DNA of 64,000 nucleotides from an uncultured Dorea sp. (GCA_910586965.1 CAJUMF010000001.1:1-64000); one strand, 5' to 3'. Positions 8,911 to 17,565 are shown, counted from the stretch's first letter. A program made the numbers and translations. Notes: a model not told the origin generated them from the letters alone.

Positions 8911-9858
8911 TCAGAATAGGTATAGATATAAAGCAGCAAGCAGGCTGGCTACCAGAGCGGTAGCCAGTTTTTTTATCAGGTAATCATACATCGGGATTCC
9001 GGTTCCCTTGATCATGGAGGCAGTCTGGGCAGCGGCGCAAAGTCCGCCGAAGGAAGTTATAAAAAGGCATAGGATGTAGGTGATATCCCGGTCAATGCCT
9101 GACTGGCAGAACATAGTAATTCCGTTTGTCACTTCAAGACATGACAACAGGATAAAGCCGGGGAAAGAGCCACTAAAGGGGAAAAGGCCGGCGAGTTCGG
9201 TAAGGATGGCAAAAATCATAATATACACCCCTACTTTAGTAATGGATTCCAAGGCATTTCCGATAGAAAAATCCAGTGCGTCGGACAAGGAGGCATAAGA
9301 AGGCTGGGAGGAAATGTTCCTGTAAGTGCCGGTGCTTTTCTTTGAAAATGGACGGCAGCCAAAGCTTATGATCACCGGGGACAAAAAAAGGATGGCGAGG
9401 GTGGGAAGCTTTAAGCGGTCATCCTTCAGGTTTTGCATGACCAGGAAGCTTAGGATGAACATCGGGCTTGTATTGTTGCAGAAGGAGAGCAGATAGGCGG
9501 CTTCTGTCTTTTCAATCTTTTCCTGGCGGTATAAATCGGCGGTTACTTTGGCACCCATAGGATACCCGCATAGGAAACCTGCTAAGACGGCGAAGGAGCC
9601 GTATGGAGATACGCCAAAGAGCCGGCAGAATACCGGCCTGGTAAGGGCAAGGAGAAGATCGATGGCTTTTGTCGAGAGCATCAGATTACAGATCAGGATA
9701 AAGGGAAACAGTGTGGGAAGGACGGTGTTGAACCACAAAAGCAGCCCTTTACTTGCCCCCGTCAGTACCGGGGCGGGGAAGATGAGCATGGTAAAAAACA
9801 GCAGGATGAGAGAAATGGGCAGGGAGATACCTCGGAAAATACGGGCATTGAGCGGCAT
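8911..9858 (-). CDS. ylbJ: Sporulation integral membrane protein YlbJ
   Basis: A 315-residue membrane protein with about eight hydrophobic segments. Segments such as LLLWFNTVLPTLFPFILICN and GFLCGYPMGAKVTADLYR, plus SFCNNTSPMF, are the nucleoside-transporter-like gate motifs of YlbJ/SpoIIIAE-type proteins, needed for spore cortex or coat maturation in Bacillus. The reading frame extends 37 codons further upstream, but ATG at 9858 has GGAGGT seven bases before it and is the probable start. It lies next to rsmD-coaD as ylbJ does in B. subtilis, though here it is convergent. Its presence argues for a spore-former. Confidence 0.88.
   Translation of the reverse strand: MPLNARIFRGISLPISLILLFFTMLIFPAPVLTGASKGLLLWFNTVLPTLFPFILICNLMLSTKAIDLLLALTRPVFCRLFGVSPYGSFAVLAGFLCGYPMGAKVTADLYRQEKIEKTEAAYLLSFCNNTSPMFILSFLVMQNLKDDRLKLPTLAILFLSPVIISFGCRPFSKKSTGTYRNISSQPSYASLSDALDFSIGNALESITKVGVYIMIFAILTELAGLFPFSGSFPGFILLSCLEVTNGITMFCQSGIDRDITYILCLFITSFGGLCAAAQTASMIKGTGIPMYDYLIKKLATALVASLLAALYLYLF
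8945..8974 (+). terminator. Intrinsic terminator of the rsmD-coaD operon, inside the ylbJ coding region
   Basis: CTGGCTACC pairs with GGTAGCCAG across a five-base loop, followed by seven Ts. It serves the plus strand but lies within the last codons of the convergent ylbJ gene, so the ylbJ C-terminus encodes both protein and terminator. Confidence 0.8.
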
Positions 9859-9934
9859 AACAGACCTCCGGATAAAAGCTTTAACATAATTTATGGAATG
9901 TGTGCAGGTTTTATGAAATTTTTGCAAAAAATAC

Positions 9935-9969
9935 TTGTGTAATAGGAAAGATTGTGATATTCTTAACAA
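9935..9969 (+). promoter_or_regulatory. ldh promoter overlapped by a Rex-like operator
   Basis: TTGTGT (9935-9940) and TATTCT (9958-9963) are 17 bp apart. The -10 box lies inside TTGTGAT-ATTC-TTAACAA (9952-9969), which matches the published Rex consensus TTGTTAA-N4-TTAACAA at 12 of 14 defined positions. Rex releases DNA when NADH is high, which would switch on this redox operon. Confidence 0.65.
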
Positions 9970-9972
9970 AGG

Positions 9973-10011
9973 TGGAATCTGAATAGTGAATATTCTAAGA
10001 TTCCATTTTTT
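9973..10011 (+). terminator. Hairpin terminator or attenuator in the ldh leader
   Basis: TGGAATCT-GAATA pairs with TATTC-(TA)-AGATTCCA, and six Ts follow. It lies between the upstream promoter and the ldh start, so it may attenuate the leader transcript. It could instead only shield a second promoter just downstream. Confidence 0.6.
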
Positions 10012-10038
10012 GACAGTTAGTTGTTAAAAAAATAACGA
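10010..10038 (+). promoter_or_regulatory. Second possible ldh promoter with Rex-like site
   Basis: TTGACA (10010-10015) is followed after 17 bp by a weak TAACGA. The overlapping TTGTTAA-AAAA-ATAACGA (10021-10038) matches the Rex consensus at 12 of 14 positions. A start here would give a leader of only about ten bases, so the promoter reading is doubtful while the operator is plausible. Confidence 0.4.
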
Positions 10039-10053
10039 AAAGGAGAAGAAACC

Positions 10054-11001
10054 ATGAGCAGCAAAATTACAATCATTGGAGCAGGAAGCGTAGGGGCTAC
10101 GATTGCCTACACATTGTCCGGACAGGATATCGCGTCAGAGCTTGTGCTGATCGATATCAACAAGGCCAAGGTAGAAGGAGAGGTAATGGATATCGAGCAG
10201 GGAACCTGTTTCAGAGACCCCATTTCTATCAAAGCAGGAGAATATGCAGATGCAAAAGACTCTGACATCGTAATCATTACATCCGGTATCGCGCGTAAGC
10301 CGGGACAGACGAGAATCGAGCTTACCCAGACGAATGTAAATATCTTAAAAGAAATCACCCCAGAGATTGTAAAGGCGGCTCCCAATGCCCTTTACATCAT
10401 CGTAAGCAACCCCGTAGACATTATGACATATGTGTTTACCAAGATTTCCGGGATTCCGGAGAACCAGATTATCGGTTCCGGTACGGTTCTTGACTCTGCG
10501 CGCCTTCGCTGCGGGCTTTCCGACCACTTTAAGGTTGCTCAGAGAAATATCCACGCCTATGTGTACGGCGAGCACGGAGACACTTCCTTTATCCCGTGGT
10601 CAGCGGCGCGTATTGCCGGAGTCAATGTGGACGACTACTATGAGATGGCAGAGCATTTCGGCAAGCATTTTGAGAAACTTGACAAGGATGAGATGCTCAC
10701 ATATGTACAGAAGTCCGGCGGCCAGATCATCTCCAACAAGGGTGCGACTTTCTATGCGGTGACAAGAGGCGTGTGCAAGCTGTGTGGGTTCCTCTTGTCG
10801 GCATCCGAGTCCGTGACGACGGTTTCTTCCATGATGCACGGCGAGTACGGCATCGAGGATGTGTGCCTGAGCACCCTGACTTTAGTAGGGCCTAACGGAA
10901 TCCAGGGCAAGCTTTCCATGAAACTTACGGACGAAGAGGTTGCTTTGCTTAAAAAGAGCGCGGATGCATTGAAGGAAGTCATCGCTCAGATTGAACTGTA
11001 G
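10054..11001 (+). CDS. ldh: L-lactate dehydrogenase
   Basis: A 315-residue NAD-dependent enzyme interconverting pyruvate and lactate. It has the Rossmann motif GAGSVGATIAYTL at the N-terminus, the active-site loop ARKPGQTR and the catalytic histidine motif GEHGDTSF. Gln in the loop (position 102 in dogfish numbering) is what separates lactate from malate dehydrogenases, so malate is unlikely as the substrate. AAGGAG precedes ATG. The hdrB gene follows after 44 bp with no terminator, so ldh probably opens a long redox operon, and Rex-like sites upstream fit NADH-responsive control. Confidence 0.9.
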   Translation: MSSKITIIGAGSVGATIAYTLSGQDIASELVLIDINKAKVEGEVMDIEQGTCFRDPISIKAGEYADAKDSDIVIITSGIARKPGQTRIELTQTNVNILKEITPEIVKAAPNALYIIVSNPVDIMTYVFTKISGIPENQIIGSGTVLDSARLRCGLSDHFKVAQRNIHAYVYGEHGDTSFIPWSAARIAGVNVDDYYEMAEHFGKHFEKLDKDEMLTYVQKSGGQIISNKGATFYAVTRGVCKLCGFLLSASESVTTVSSMMHGEYGIEDVCLSTLTLVGPNGIQGKLSMKLTDEEVALLKKSADALKEVIAQIEL

Positions 11002-11045
11002 GCAGACAATGGTTTGAGAATATTAGGAAAGGAAAATGTGAAACT

Positions 11046-11861
11046 ATGAAGTACAGCTATTATCCGGGATGCACTTTGCGGACGAAGGCGAAGGAGCTGG
11101 ATGACTACGCCAGGGCAAGTGCAAAAGCCTTAGGGTTCGAACTGGAAGAGATTGAGGACTGGCAGTGCTGCGGCGGCGTGTACCCGCTCGGAACCGATGA
11201 GATTGCCAACAAGCTGTCCTGTGTGCGCGCACTCAACGCGGCGAAGGAAAAGGGACAGGAACTTGTGACGGTCTGCTCTGCCTGCCATCATGTCATGAAA
11301 CGGGTGAATGATGACATGAGAAATGTAGAAGATATCTGCACCAGGGCGAATAATTACATGGAGCTTGACGAGCCTTACAAGGGCGAGACAGACGTCCTGC
11401 ATTTCTTGGAAGTGCTCCGCGACAAGGTAGGCTTTGACGAGCTTAAGAAAAAGGTGGTAAATCCCCTTAAGGGAAAGAAAATCGGCGCGTATTACGGATG
11501 CCTTCTTCTCCGTCCGGGAAAAATCCTCGCCTTTGACGATCCGGAAAATCCGAAGATCATGGAGGACTTTATCCGTGCCGTCGGCGCAGAGCCGGTCATT
11601 TATCCGTACCGCAACGAGTGCTGCGGCGGATACATATCTTTGAAGGAAAAGGACATGGCGAAGTCCATGTGCGATAAGATTACAGAGAGCGCAGAAGGGT
11701 TTGGGGCAGACATGCTCATCACCGCCTGCCCGCTGTGTATGTATAACTTAAATAAGAGCAGCGTAAGGGAGATTCCGGTGGTCTACTTTACGGAAATCTT
11801 AGCGGAGGCCCTTGGGGTGAAGGAAAGCTGCTGTAAGGAAGAAAAGGAGGTGCAGGCATAA
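11046..11861 (+). CDS. hdrB: Heterodisulfide reductase-like subunit B (HdrB)
   Basis: A 271-residue protein with two complete CCG domains: PGCTLRTKAK...CCGG...CSACH in the first half and YYGCLLLRPG...CCGG...CPLC in the second. In methanogen HdrB these cysteines hold two noncubane [4Fe-4S] clusters that split a disulfide; all are conserved here, so real thiol/disulfide chemistry is likely. The natural disulfide in a bacterium without coenzymes M and B is unknown (DsrC-type proteins are candidates in sulfate reducers). It overlaps hdrC by one base (TAATG) and is first of the hdrBCA-flxDCBA run. Confidence 0.9.
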   Translation: MKYSYYPGCTLRTKAKELDDYARASAKALGFELEEIEDWQCCGGVYPLGTDEIANKLSCVRALNAAKEKGQELVTVCSACHHVMKRVNDDMRNVEDICTRANNYMELDEPYKGETDVLHFLEVLRDKVGFDELKKKVVNPLKGKKIGAYYGCLLLRPGKILAFDDPENPKIMEDFIRAVGAEPVIYPYRNECCGGYISLKEKDMAKSMCDKITESAEGFGADMLITACPLCMYNLNKSSVREIPVVYFTEILAEALGVKESCCKEEKEVQA

Positions 11862-12250
11862 TGGGCGCAAAGAAAAAACAGGCTGAGATGATTGAAGAAA
11901 TCAGCGGCGTGAACCCGCTTAAATGCATGAAGTGCGGCAAGTGCTCTGCCACCTGTCCTTCCTACAATGAGATGGACATTAAGCCCCACCAGTTTGTATC
12001 CTATGTGATAAATGAGGACGTGGAGAGCCTTGTAAATTCAAAATCCCTCTGGAAATGCCTCTCCTGCTTTGCCTGCGTGGAGAGATGTCCGAGAGACGTA
12101 AAGCCAGGGAAACTTATTGACGCTGCAAGACAGATGGTAGTCCGTAAGAGAGAGCAGAACTATCTTACGCCGGACGAGATTCCGGAACTTCTCGACCCGG
12201 AACTGCCGCAGCAGCTTTTAGTCAGTGCATTCAGAAGATACAGGAGGTGA
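11861..12250 (+). CDS. hdrC: Heterodisulfide reductase-like subunit C (HdrC)
   Basis: A 129-residue soluble protein with two [4Fe-4S] motifs, CMKCGKCSATCP near residue 26 and CLSCFACVERCP near 66. HdrC passes electrons from the flavin subunit HdrA to the catalytic HdrB. It overlaps hdrB by one base and is followed six bases later by hdrA. Size and motif spacing are standard. Confidence 0.9.
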   Translation: MGAKKKQAEMIEEISGVNPLKCMKCGKCSATCPSYNEMDIKPHQFVSYVINEDVESLVNSKSLWKCLSCFACVERCPRDVKPGKLIDAARQMVVRKREQNYLTPDEIPELLDPELPQQLLVSAFRRYRR

Positions 12251-12256
12251 TCGAAC

Positions 12257-14245
12257 GTGCAGAGGATAGGAGTATTTGTCTGCCACTGCGGAAGTAATAT
12301 CGCAGCCACGGTAGACGTAGCGAAAGTAGCAGAGATGGCGCTTATGGAGCCGGGAGTTGTCCATGCCGAGGATTACCAGTATATGTGTTCTGAGGCAGGA
12401 CAGGCGAAGATTGCGGATGCCATCCATGAGAAAAATTTATCGGGCATCGTTGTATGTTCCTGCTCTCCGCGGATGCATGAGGCGACGTTTAGAAAGGCGG
12501 CGGAGCGGGCGGGGTTAAACCCGTACATGGTAGAGATTGCCAACATCCGTGAGCACTGTTCATGGATTCATAAAGATATGGAGGAGGCCACGAAAAAGGC
12601 GGTCATCCTGATGCGGGCGGCAGTTGCAAAAGTAAACTTGAATACGCCGCTCAAGCCCGGAGAGAGCCGGGTGACCAAGCGGGCGCTCATTATCGGCGGC
12701 GGTATCGCCGGTATCCAGACCGCTCTTGATATCGCGGACGCGGGCTATGAGGTAGATATCGTGGAGAAGACGCCGAGCATCGGCGGAAGGATGTCCCAGC
12801 TTGACAAGACCTTCCCGACCCTTGACTGTTCCGCGTGTATCCTCACGCCGAAGATGGTGGAGGCATCCGCCCACGAAAAGATCAATATCTATACATACAG
12901 CGAGGTGGAGAAAGTCAGCGGGTTCGTCGGCGACTTTACGGTAGACATCCGTAAAAAAGCAAGAAGTGTGGACATGGACAAATGTACAGGCTGCGGCGTC
13001 TGCCAGGAGAAATGCCCGTCGAAGAAGGCGCCCAGCGAGTTCAACCGGGGGTTAAATACCCGCAGCGCGATTTACACCCCGTTTGCACAGGCCATCCCCA
13101 ATGTGCCGGTGATTGACCGGGAGGCTTGTATCAAGTTCAAGACCGGAAAATGTGGAATCTGCTCCAAGGTCTGCCAGGCAGGAGCCATCGACTACGAGCA
13201 GAAGGACGAGATCATTACCGAGAAGTACGGCGCAATCGTGGTTGCCACAGGGTTTGACACCATTAATCTTGATAAATACGACGAGTACGCTTACAGCCAG
13301 AGCAAGGATGTCATCACGTCCTTAGAGCTTGAGCGTGTCATGAATGCGGCAGGGCCGACCCACGGCCACTTAGAGCGCCTCTCCGACGGGAAAGCGCCGA
13401 AGGAGATGGTATTTATCCAGTGCGTAGGCAGCCGATGCTCTGACGACAGGGGCAAGCCTTACTGCTCAAAGATTTGCTGCATGTATACCGCAAAACATGC
13501 CATGCTCATCCGCGACAAATACCCGGATGTGAATGTGACGGTATTTTACATCGACGTGCGTACCCCGGGCAAGAACTTTGACGAGTTCTACCGGCGGGCG
13601 GTAGAGCAGTACGGGGTAAATTATATTAAAGGGCAGGTGGGCAAAGTCATCCCGCAGCCCAACGGAAAGCTTTTAGTCCAAGGCTCAGACCTTCTTGACA
13701 ATAAGCAGATTTTAAAAGAGGCGGATATGGTCGTGCTTGCCACAGCCATCGAGCCGAACCCGGATGTGAGAAAGATTGCGACGATGCTGACGGCAAGTAT
13801 TGACACCAACAACTTCTTAACGGAGGCTCACGCAAAGCTGCGTCCGGTAGAGTCGCCTACTGCGGGAATCTTCCTCTCCGGCGTGTGCCAGGGGCCGAAA
13901 GATATCCCGGAGACGGTCGCACAGGCCGGTGCGGCGGCGGTGAAGGCGATTGGACTTCTTGCGAAAGATAAGCTGATGACCAACCCATGCACCGCTCATT
14001 CTGACGAGCTCCTCTGCAACGGATGTTCCACTTGTGAGAATGTCTGTCCTTACGGAGCCATCACCTACGAGGACAAAGAGGTCAACGACCACGGCATCCG
14101 CGAGGTACGCCGTCTGGCTGTCGTCAACAGCGCGCTCTGCCAGGGATGCGGCGCCTGTACCGTTGCGTGTCCGTCAGGAGCTATGGACCTTCAAGGGTTC
14201 TCAAACAGACAGATAATCGCGGAGGTGGATGCAATATGTCGATAG
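12257..14245 (+). CDS. hdrA: Heterodisulfide reductase-like flavoprotein subunit A (HdrA)
   Basis: A 662-residue iron-sulfur flavoprotein, the expected site of electron bifurcation. Visible parts: GVFVCHCGSNIA at the N-terminus, FAD loop IIGGGIAGIQTALDIADAG near residue 145, the conserved CSACILTPKM near 191, CTGCGVCQEKCP near 240, a further CGICSKVC near 297, and two C-terminal ferredoxin motifs (CNGCSTCENVCP, CQGCGACTVACP). The start is GTG at 12257 behind AGGAGGTGATCG. The 3' end overlaps flxD by 10 bp. With HdrBC and FlxABCD it should couple NADH oxidation to ferredoxin and disulfide reduction. Confidence 0.92.
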   Translation: MQRIGVFVCHCGSNIAATVDVAKVAEMALMEPGVVHAEDYQYMCSEAGQAKIADAIHEKNLSGIVVCSCSPRMHEATFRKAAERAGLNPYMVEIANIREHCSWIHKDMEEATKKAVILMRAAVAKVNLNTPLKPGESRVTKRALIIGGGIAGIQTALDIADAGYEVDIVEKTPSIGGRMSQLDKTFPTLDCSACILTPKMVEASAHEKINIYTYSEVEKVSGFVGDFTVDIRKKARSVDMDKCTGCGVCQEKCPSKKAPSEFNRGLNTRSAIYTPFAQAIPNVPVIDREACIKFKTGKCGICSKVCQAGAIDYEQKDEIITEKYGAIVVATGFDTINLDKYDEYAYSQSKDVITSLELERVMNAAGPTHGHLERLSDGKAPKEMVFIQCVGSRCSDDRGKPYCSKICCMYTAKHAMLIRDKYPDVNVTVFYIDVRTPGKNFDEFYRRAVEQYGVNYIKGQVGKVIPQPNGKLLVQGSDLLDNKQILKEADMVVLATAIEPNPDVRKIATMLTASIDTNNFLTEAHAKLRPVESPTAGIFLSGVCQGPKDIPETVAQAGAAAVKAIGLLAKDKLMTNPCTAHSDELLCNGCSTCENVCPYGAITYEDKEVNDHGIREVRRLAVVNSALCQGCGACTVACPSGAMDLQGFSNRQIIAEVDAICR

Positions 14246-14676
14246 AAAAGAAAGAATTTAAACCGAAGATCGTAGCATTCTGCTGTAACTGGTGCAGTTA
14301 CGCAGGAGCTGACCTTGCAGGCAGCAGCCGCCTTTCCTATCCGGCGGATGTAAAGATTATCCGCGTTCCCTGTTCCTGCCGCGTGAACCCTATGTTCATC
14401 CTGCGGGCATTTGAGAAGGGCGCGGACGGCGTGATCATGTGCGGCTGCCATCCGGGAGACTGCCATTACAGCACCGGGAATTATTATGCGAGAAGGCGTA
14501 TGACGCTCCTTTTCTCCATGCTCGACTATATCGGCGTGGAAAACGGGCGCACGCGCGTAGAGTGGGTATCTGCCGCAGAGGGCGTGAAGTTCTCTGACAC
14601 CATGAACAGCTTTGTGGAGAAGATTTACTCACTGGGCGAAAACGTAAGATTGGGGGATTTAAGATGCAGGAGTTAA
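14236..14676 (+). CDS. flxD: FlxD, MvhD-like [2Fe-2S] electron transfer subunit
   Basis: A 146-residue protein of the MvhD family, with CCNWCSYAGAD near residue 17, PCSCRVNP near 45 and CGCHPGDCHY near 66, which bind the [2Fe-2S] cluster. In methanogens MvhD links hydrogenase to HdrA; in FlxABCD-HdrABC systems FlxD links the NADH module to HdrA. ATG at 14236 follows GGAGGTG; the longer frame upstream overlaps hdrA and lacks a ribosome site. It overlaps hdrA by 10 bp and flxC by 13 bp, so the subunits are tightly coupled. Confidence 0.88.
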   Translation: MSIEKKEFKPKIVAFCCNWCSYAGADLAGSSRLSYPADVKIIRVPCSCRVNPMFILRAFEKGADGVIMCGCHPGDCHYSTGNYYARRRMTLLFSMLDYIGVENGRTRVEWVSAAEGVKFSDTMNSFVEKIYSLGENVRLGDLRCRS

Positions 14677-15638
14677 TTAATCGTGCAAAGGAACTGCTGG
14701 AAAACGGAACTGTGGCGCGAGTTCTTGGCTGGAAAGCCGGAGACCTGCCTTACAATCCGGAGCCGGCTTACTTTGAGAGCGCAGAGTCGTTAAAAGATTT
14801 TGTGTACAACGGATTCTGCGGGGCGAACTTAAGCAAATACATGATCGAGGCGTCAAAGCTTGAGGGAAAGACGCTGGTGTGCCTGAAACCATGTGATACA
14901 TACAGCTTTAACCAGCTCATAAAAGAGCACCGGGTAGACCGGGAGAAAGCCTACATCATCGGCGTGGGATGTAAAGGGAAACTTGACATTGAAAAAATCC
15001 GGAACCAGGGCGTCAAGGGTATTGAGAGCATCCAGGGCGCGGAAATCACCGATGCGGCGGATGAGTTAAAGATTCAGACAATCTACGGCGAGAAAACGAT
15101 AGCTTACGCGGACGCTATGTTAGAGAGATGCCATGTGTGCAAGGGAAAAGAGCACAAGATTTTTGACGAGGAGATTGGCGAGTCCAAGGAGACCAAGGAC
15201 GGCGAGCGTTTCGATGAGGTTTCCCGGATTGAAAAAATGTCCCCGGCGGAAAAATTCGCTTTTTTCCAGAAGGAGCTTAGCAAATGTATCCGCTGCAATG
15301 CCTGCCGCAATGTATGCCCGGCGTGCAGCTGCCGCAAATGCGTTTTTGACAGCAATAAGTTTGACAGCTCCCAGAAGGCCAACGTGGATTCCTTCGAGGA
15401 GAAGATGTTCCACATCATCCGCGCCTTCCATGTGGCGGGAAGATGTACGGACTGCGGCGAGTGCAGCCGCGTATGCCCCCAGGGGATTCCGCTCCATCTG
15501 TTCAACCGGAAGTTCATCAAGGATATTGACGGACTGTACGGAGAATACCAGGCAGGAGCAGATACCACGTCAAAAGCACCGCTTACAAACTATACGTTTG
15601 AGGACGCGGAACCAAGTATTGTAGGAAAGAGGGGATAA
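14664..15638 (+). CDS. flxC: FlxC-like iron-sulfur subunit
   Basis: A 324-residue soluble protein. The first 150 residues resemble the FrhB/FdhB-type domain (CLKPCDTYSFNQL, IIGVGCKGKLDIEKI). The second half has two cysteine clusters, CIRCNACRNVCPAC and CTDCGECSRVCP, for two [4Fe-4S] centres. Position between flxD and flxB and the motif content fit FlxC of the FlxABCD-HdrABC complex described in Desulfovibrio vulgaris; the exact subunit letter is inferred. It overlaps flxD by 13 bp and flxB starts three bases after it. Confidence 0.8.
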   Translation: MQELINRAKELLENGTVARVLGWKAGDLPYNPEPAYFESAESLKDFVYNGFCGANLSKYMIEASKLEGKTLVCLKPCDTYSFNQLIKEHRVDREKAYIIGVGCKGKLDIEKIRNQGVKGIESIQGAEITDAADELKIQTIYGEKTIAYADAMLERCHVCKGKEHKIFDEEIGESKETKDGERFDEVSRIEKMSPAEKFAFFQKELSKCIRCNACRNVCPACSCRKCVFDSNKFDSSQKANVDSFEEKMFHIIRAFHVAGRCTDCGECSRVCPQGIPLHLFNRKFIKDIDGLYGEYQAGADTTSKAPLTNYTFEDAEPSIVGKRG

Positions 15639-15641
15639 TGT

Positions 15642-16673
15642 ATGTATAAGATAGCAAAAGAAAATCTTTCCGCATTATTCCGGTTAATTGCGGAGAGTAG
15701 TGAGCTTTATCTTCCGGTTAAGACAGCAGGACAGGTGAATTTTGCGGCCTGGAGCGAGGAGGCAGAGGTTGCCCTTGATACATTGAAATCCGTAAAATCA
15801 CCGAAGGATGCATTCTTTCCTCAGAGCGAGGGTTTGTATACCGTAAAGCGGGAAGGCAAAAAGATGAAAGTGGAGCCGGAGGAGCTTAAGAATAAGGATT
15901 TTGTCGTATTCGGCATGAAAGCCTGCGACGTGAAGGGCTTAGAGGTGTTGGACAATGTATTCTTAGCTGACCCCATCGATACCTTTTACGCGGCGAGAAG
16001 GGAGCACGGAACGGTGGTCGCCCTTGCCTGCCATGAGCCGGAAGAGTCTTGTTTCTGTAAGGTGTTCGGCGTGGACGCGGCCAATCCGGCGGCGGATGTA
16101 GCGACCTGGCTTATCGGGGAAGACCTTTACTGGAACGCCCTGACGGAAAAAGGCGAGGCTCTGACGGAGAAGGTGAAAGCTCTTCTTACAGATGCGGATG
16201 AAACGGCTGTAGAGGCAGAAAAAGAGGCGATTCATAATATTGTAGAAAAGCTGCCTTACATGAATCTTTCCTTAGAGGGATGGAACGGCGATGCCCTCTC
16301 GGAAAAATTTGACGATAAATTATGGGAAGAATTATATAAGCCATGCCTGGCCTGCGGCACATGTACTTTCGTATGCCCGACCTGCCAGTGCTATGACATC
16401 AAAGATTACAATACGGGGAACAGTGTATCCCGCTACCGCTGCTGGGATTCCTGCATGTATTCTGACTTTACCATGATGGCCCACGGCAACAACCGTACAA
16501 GCCAGATGCAGAGATTCCGCCAGAGGTTCATGCACAAGCTGGTGTACTACCCGGCGAACAACGACGGGATGTACTCCTGCGTAGGGTGCGGGCGCTGCGT
16601 GGAAAAATGCCCGGCATCCTTAAATATCGTGAAAGTAATCAAAGCATTTCAGAAACAGGGAGGTGAAAAATAA
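15642..16673 (+). CDS. flxB: FlxB-like iron-sulfur subunit (AsrA family)
   Basis: A 343-residue protein related to anaerobic sulfite reductase subunit A. The N-terminal half has FGMKACDVKGLEVLDNVF and a Cys pair in CHEPEESCFCKVFG; the C-terminal half carries CLACGTCTFVCPTCQC and CVGCGRCVEKCPAS for two [4Fe-4S] clusters. In FlxABCD it relays electrons between the flavin subunit FlxA and the Hdr side. The stop overlaps the flxA start (TAATG). No sulfite reductase catalytic subunit (AsrC) is nearby, which favours the Flx reading over Asr. Confidence 0.85.
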   Translation: MYKIAKENLSALFRLIAESSELYLPVKTAGQVNFAAWSEEAEVALDTLKSVKSPKDAFFPQSEGLYTVKREGKKMKVEPEELKNKDFVVFGMKACDVKGLEVLDNVFLADPIDTFYAARREHGTVVALACHEPEESCFCKVFGVDAANPAADVATWLIGEDLYWNALTEKGEALTEKVKALLTDADETAVEAEKEAIHNIVEKLPYMNLSLEGWNGDALSEKFDDKLWEELYKPCLACGTCTFVCPTCQCYDIKDYNTGNSVSRYRCWDSCMYSDFTMMAHGNNRTSQMQRFRQRFMHKLVYYPANNDGMYSCVGCGRCVEKCPASLNIVKVIKAFQKQGGEK

Positions 16674-17527
16674 TGAGTGAATGTACCTGCCATAAAAATT
16701 ATACGTTAGATACTTTGATCCCGAAGGTGGGCGTCATCACGGATATCCGCCAGGAGACGCCGGATGTGAAGACGTTCCGGGTAAATGCGCCGGAGGGCGG
16801 CAAGCTTTTTGAGCATATGCCGGGACAGTGCGCTATGGTGTGCGCGCCGGGGGTCAGCGAAGGTATGTTTTCCATTACTTCTTCGCCGACAAATAAAGAG
16901 TACCAGGAGTTCAGCATCAAAAAATGCGGCGTCCTTACCGACTATCTCCACAGCCTGGAAGTGGGCGACGAGATTACGGTGCGGGGGCCTTACGGCAATT
17001 CCTTCCCGGTGGAGACGGAGCTTAAGGGAAAGAACCTCTTATTCATCGCCGGAGGTATCGGCCTTGCGCCCCTTCGCTCGGTAATCAACTATGTCATCGA
17101 CAACCGGGCCAATTACGGGACCGTCGATATCGTCTACGGCTCCCGCTCGGCGGACGACCTTGTGCAGTTAAAAGAGATTCAGGAAGTGTGGATGAAGACC
17201 GAGGGCATCAATGTGTACTTAACCATCGACCGCGAGCAGGAAGGGTGGGACGGACATGTAGGTTTCGTTCCCAATTATGTGAAGGAGCTTGGCTTTGACA
17301 CAGACAAGACCGCGTTGGTGTGCGGACCTCCGATCATGATCAAGTTCGTGCTGGCGGGGCTTAAGGAGCTTGGGTTTACTACCGAGCAGGTGTACACCAC
17401 GCTGGAACTTCGGATGAAGTGCGGCGTGGGCAAATGCGGGCGGTGCAATATCGGGTCCAAGTATGTGTGTAAAGATGGGCCGGTGTTCCGGTTCGATGAG
17501 ATTGATGAGCTGCCTAACGAATATTAG
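16673..17527 (+). CDS. flxA: FlxA-like NAD(P)H- and FAD-binding subunit (AsrB family)
   Basis: A 284-residue ferredoxin-reductase-type flavoprotein. It has the FAD motif FSITSSP near residue 65, the nucleotide loop FIAGGIGLAPLRSVI near 125 and a C-terminal [2Fe-2S] motif MKCGVGKCGRCNIG. It should take hydride from NADH and feed the Flx-Hdr chain. It overlaps flxB by one base and ends the first run of redox genes; a 667-bp non-coding stretch follows before frdB. Confidence 0.88.
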   Translation: MSECTCHKNYTLDTLIPKVGVITDIRQETPDVKTFRVNAPEGGKLFEHMPGQCAMVCAPGVSEGMFSITSSPTNKEYQEFSIKKCGVLTDYLHSLEVGDEITVRGPYGNSFPVETELKGKNLLFIAGGIGLAPLRSVINYVIDNRANYGTVDIVYGSRSADDLVQLKEIQEVWMKTEGINVYLTIDREQEGWDGHVGFVPNYVKELGFDTDKTALVCGPPIMIKFVLAGLKELGFTTEQVYTTLELRMKCGVGKCGRCNIGSKYVCKDGPVFRFDEIDELPNEY

Positions 17528-17565
17528 GAGTACAATATAAGATTGGGGTATTATTGGATGCGGAC

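Noticed and set aside
10054..11001. Malate dehydrogenase instead of lactate dehydrogenase
   Set aside because: The nearby fumarase made this tempting, but the specificity loop reads KPGQTR with Gln, the lactate type, not Arg or Met followed by Ser as in malate dehydrogenases.
14664..17527. Anaerobic sulfite reductase AsrABC
   Set aside because: flxB and flxA resemble AsrA and AsrB, but no sirohaem subunit AsrC is present and the genes are joined to mvhD- and hdr-like genes, which points to FlxABCD-HdrABC.
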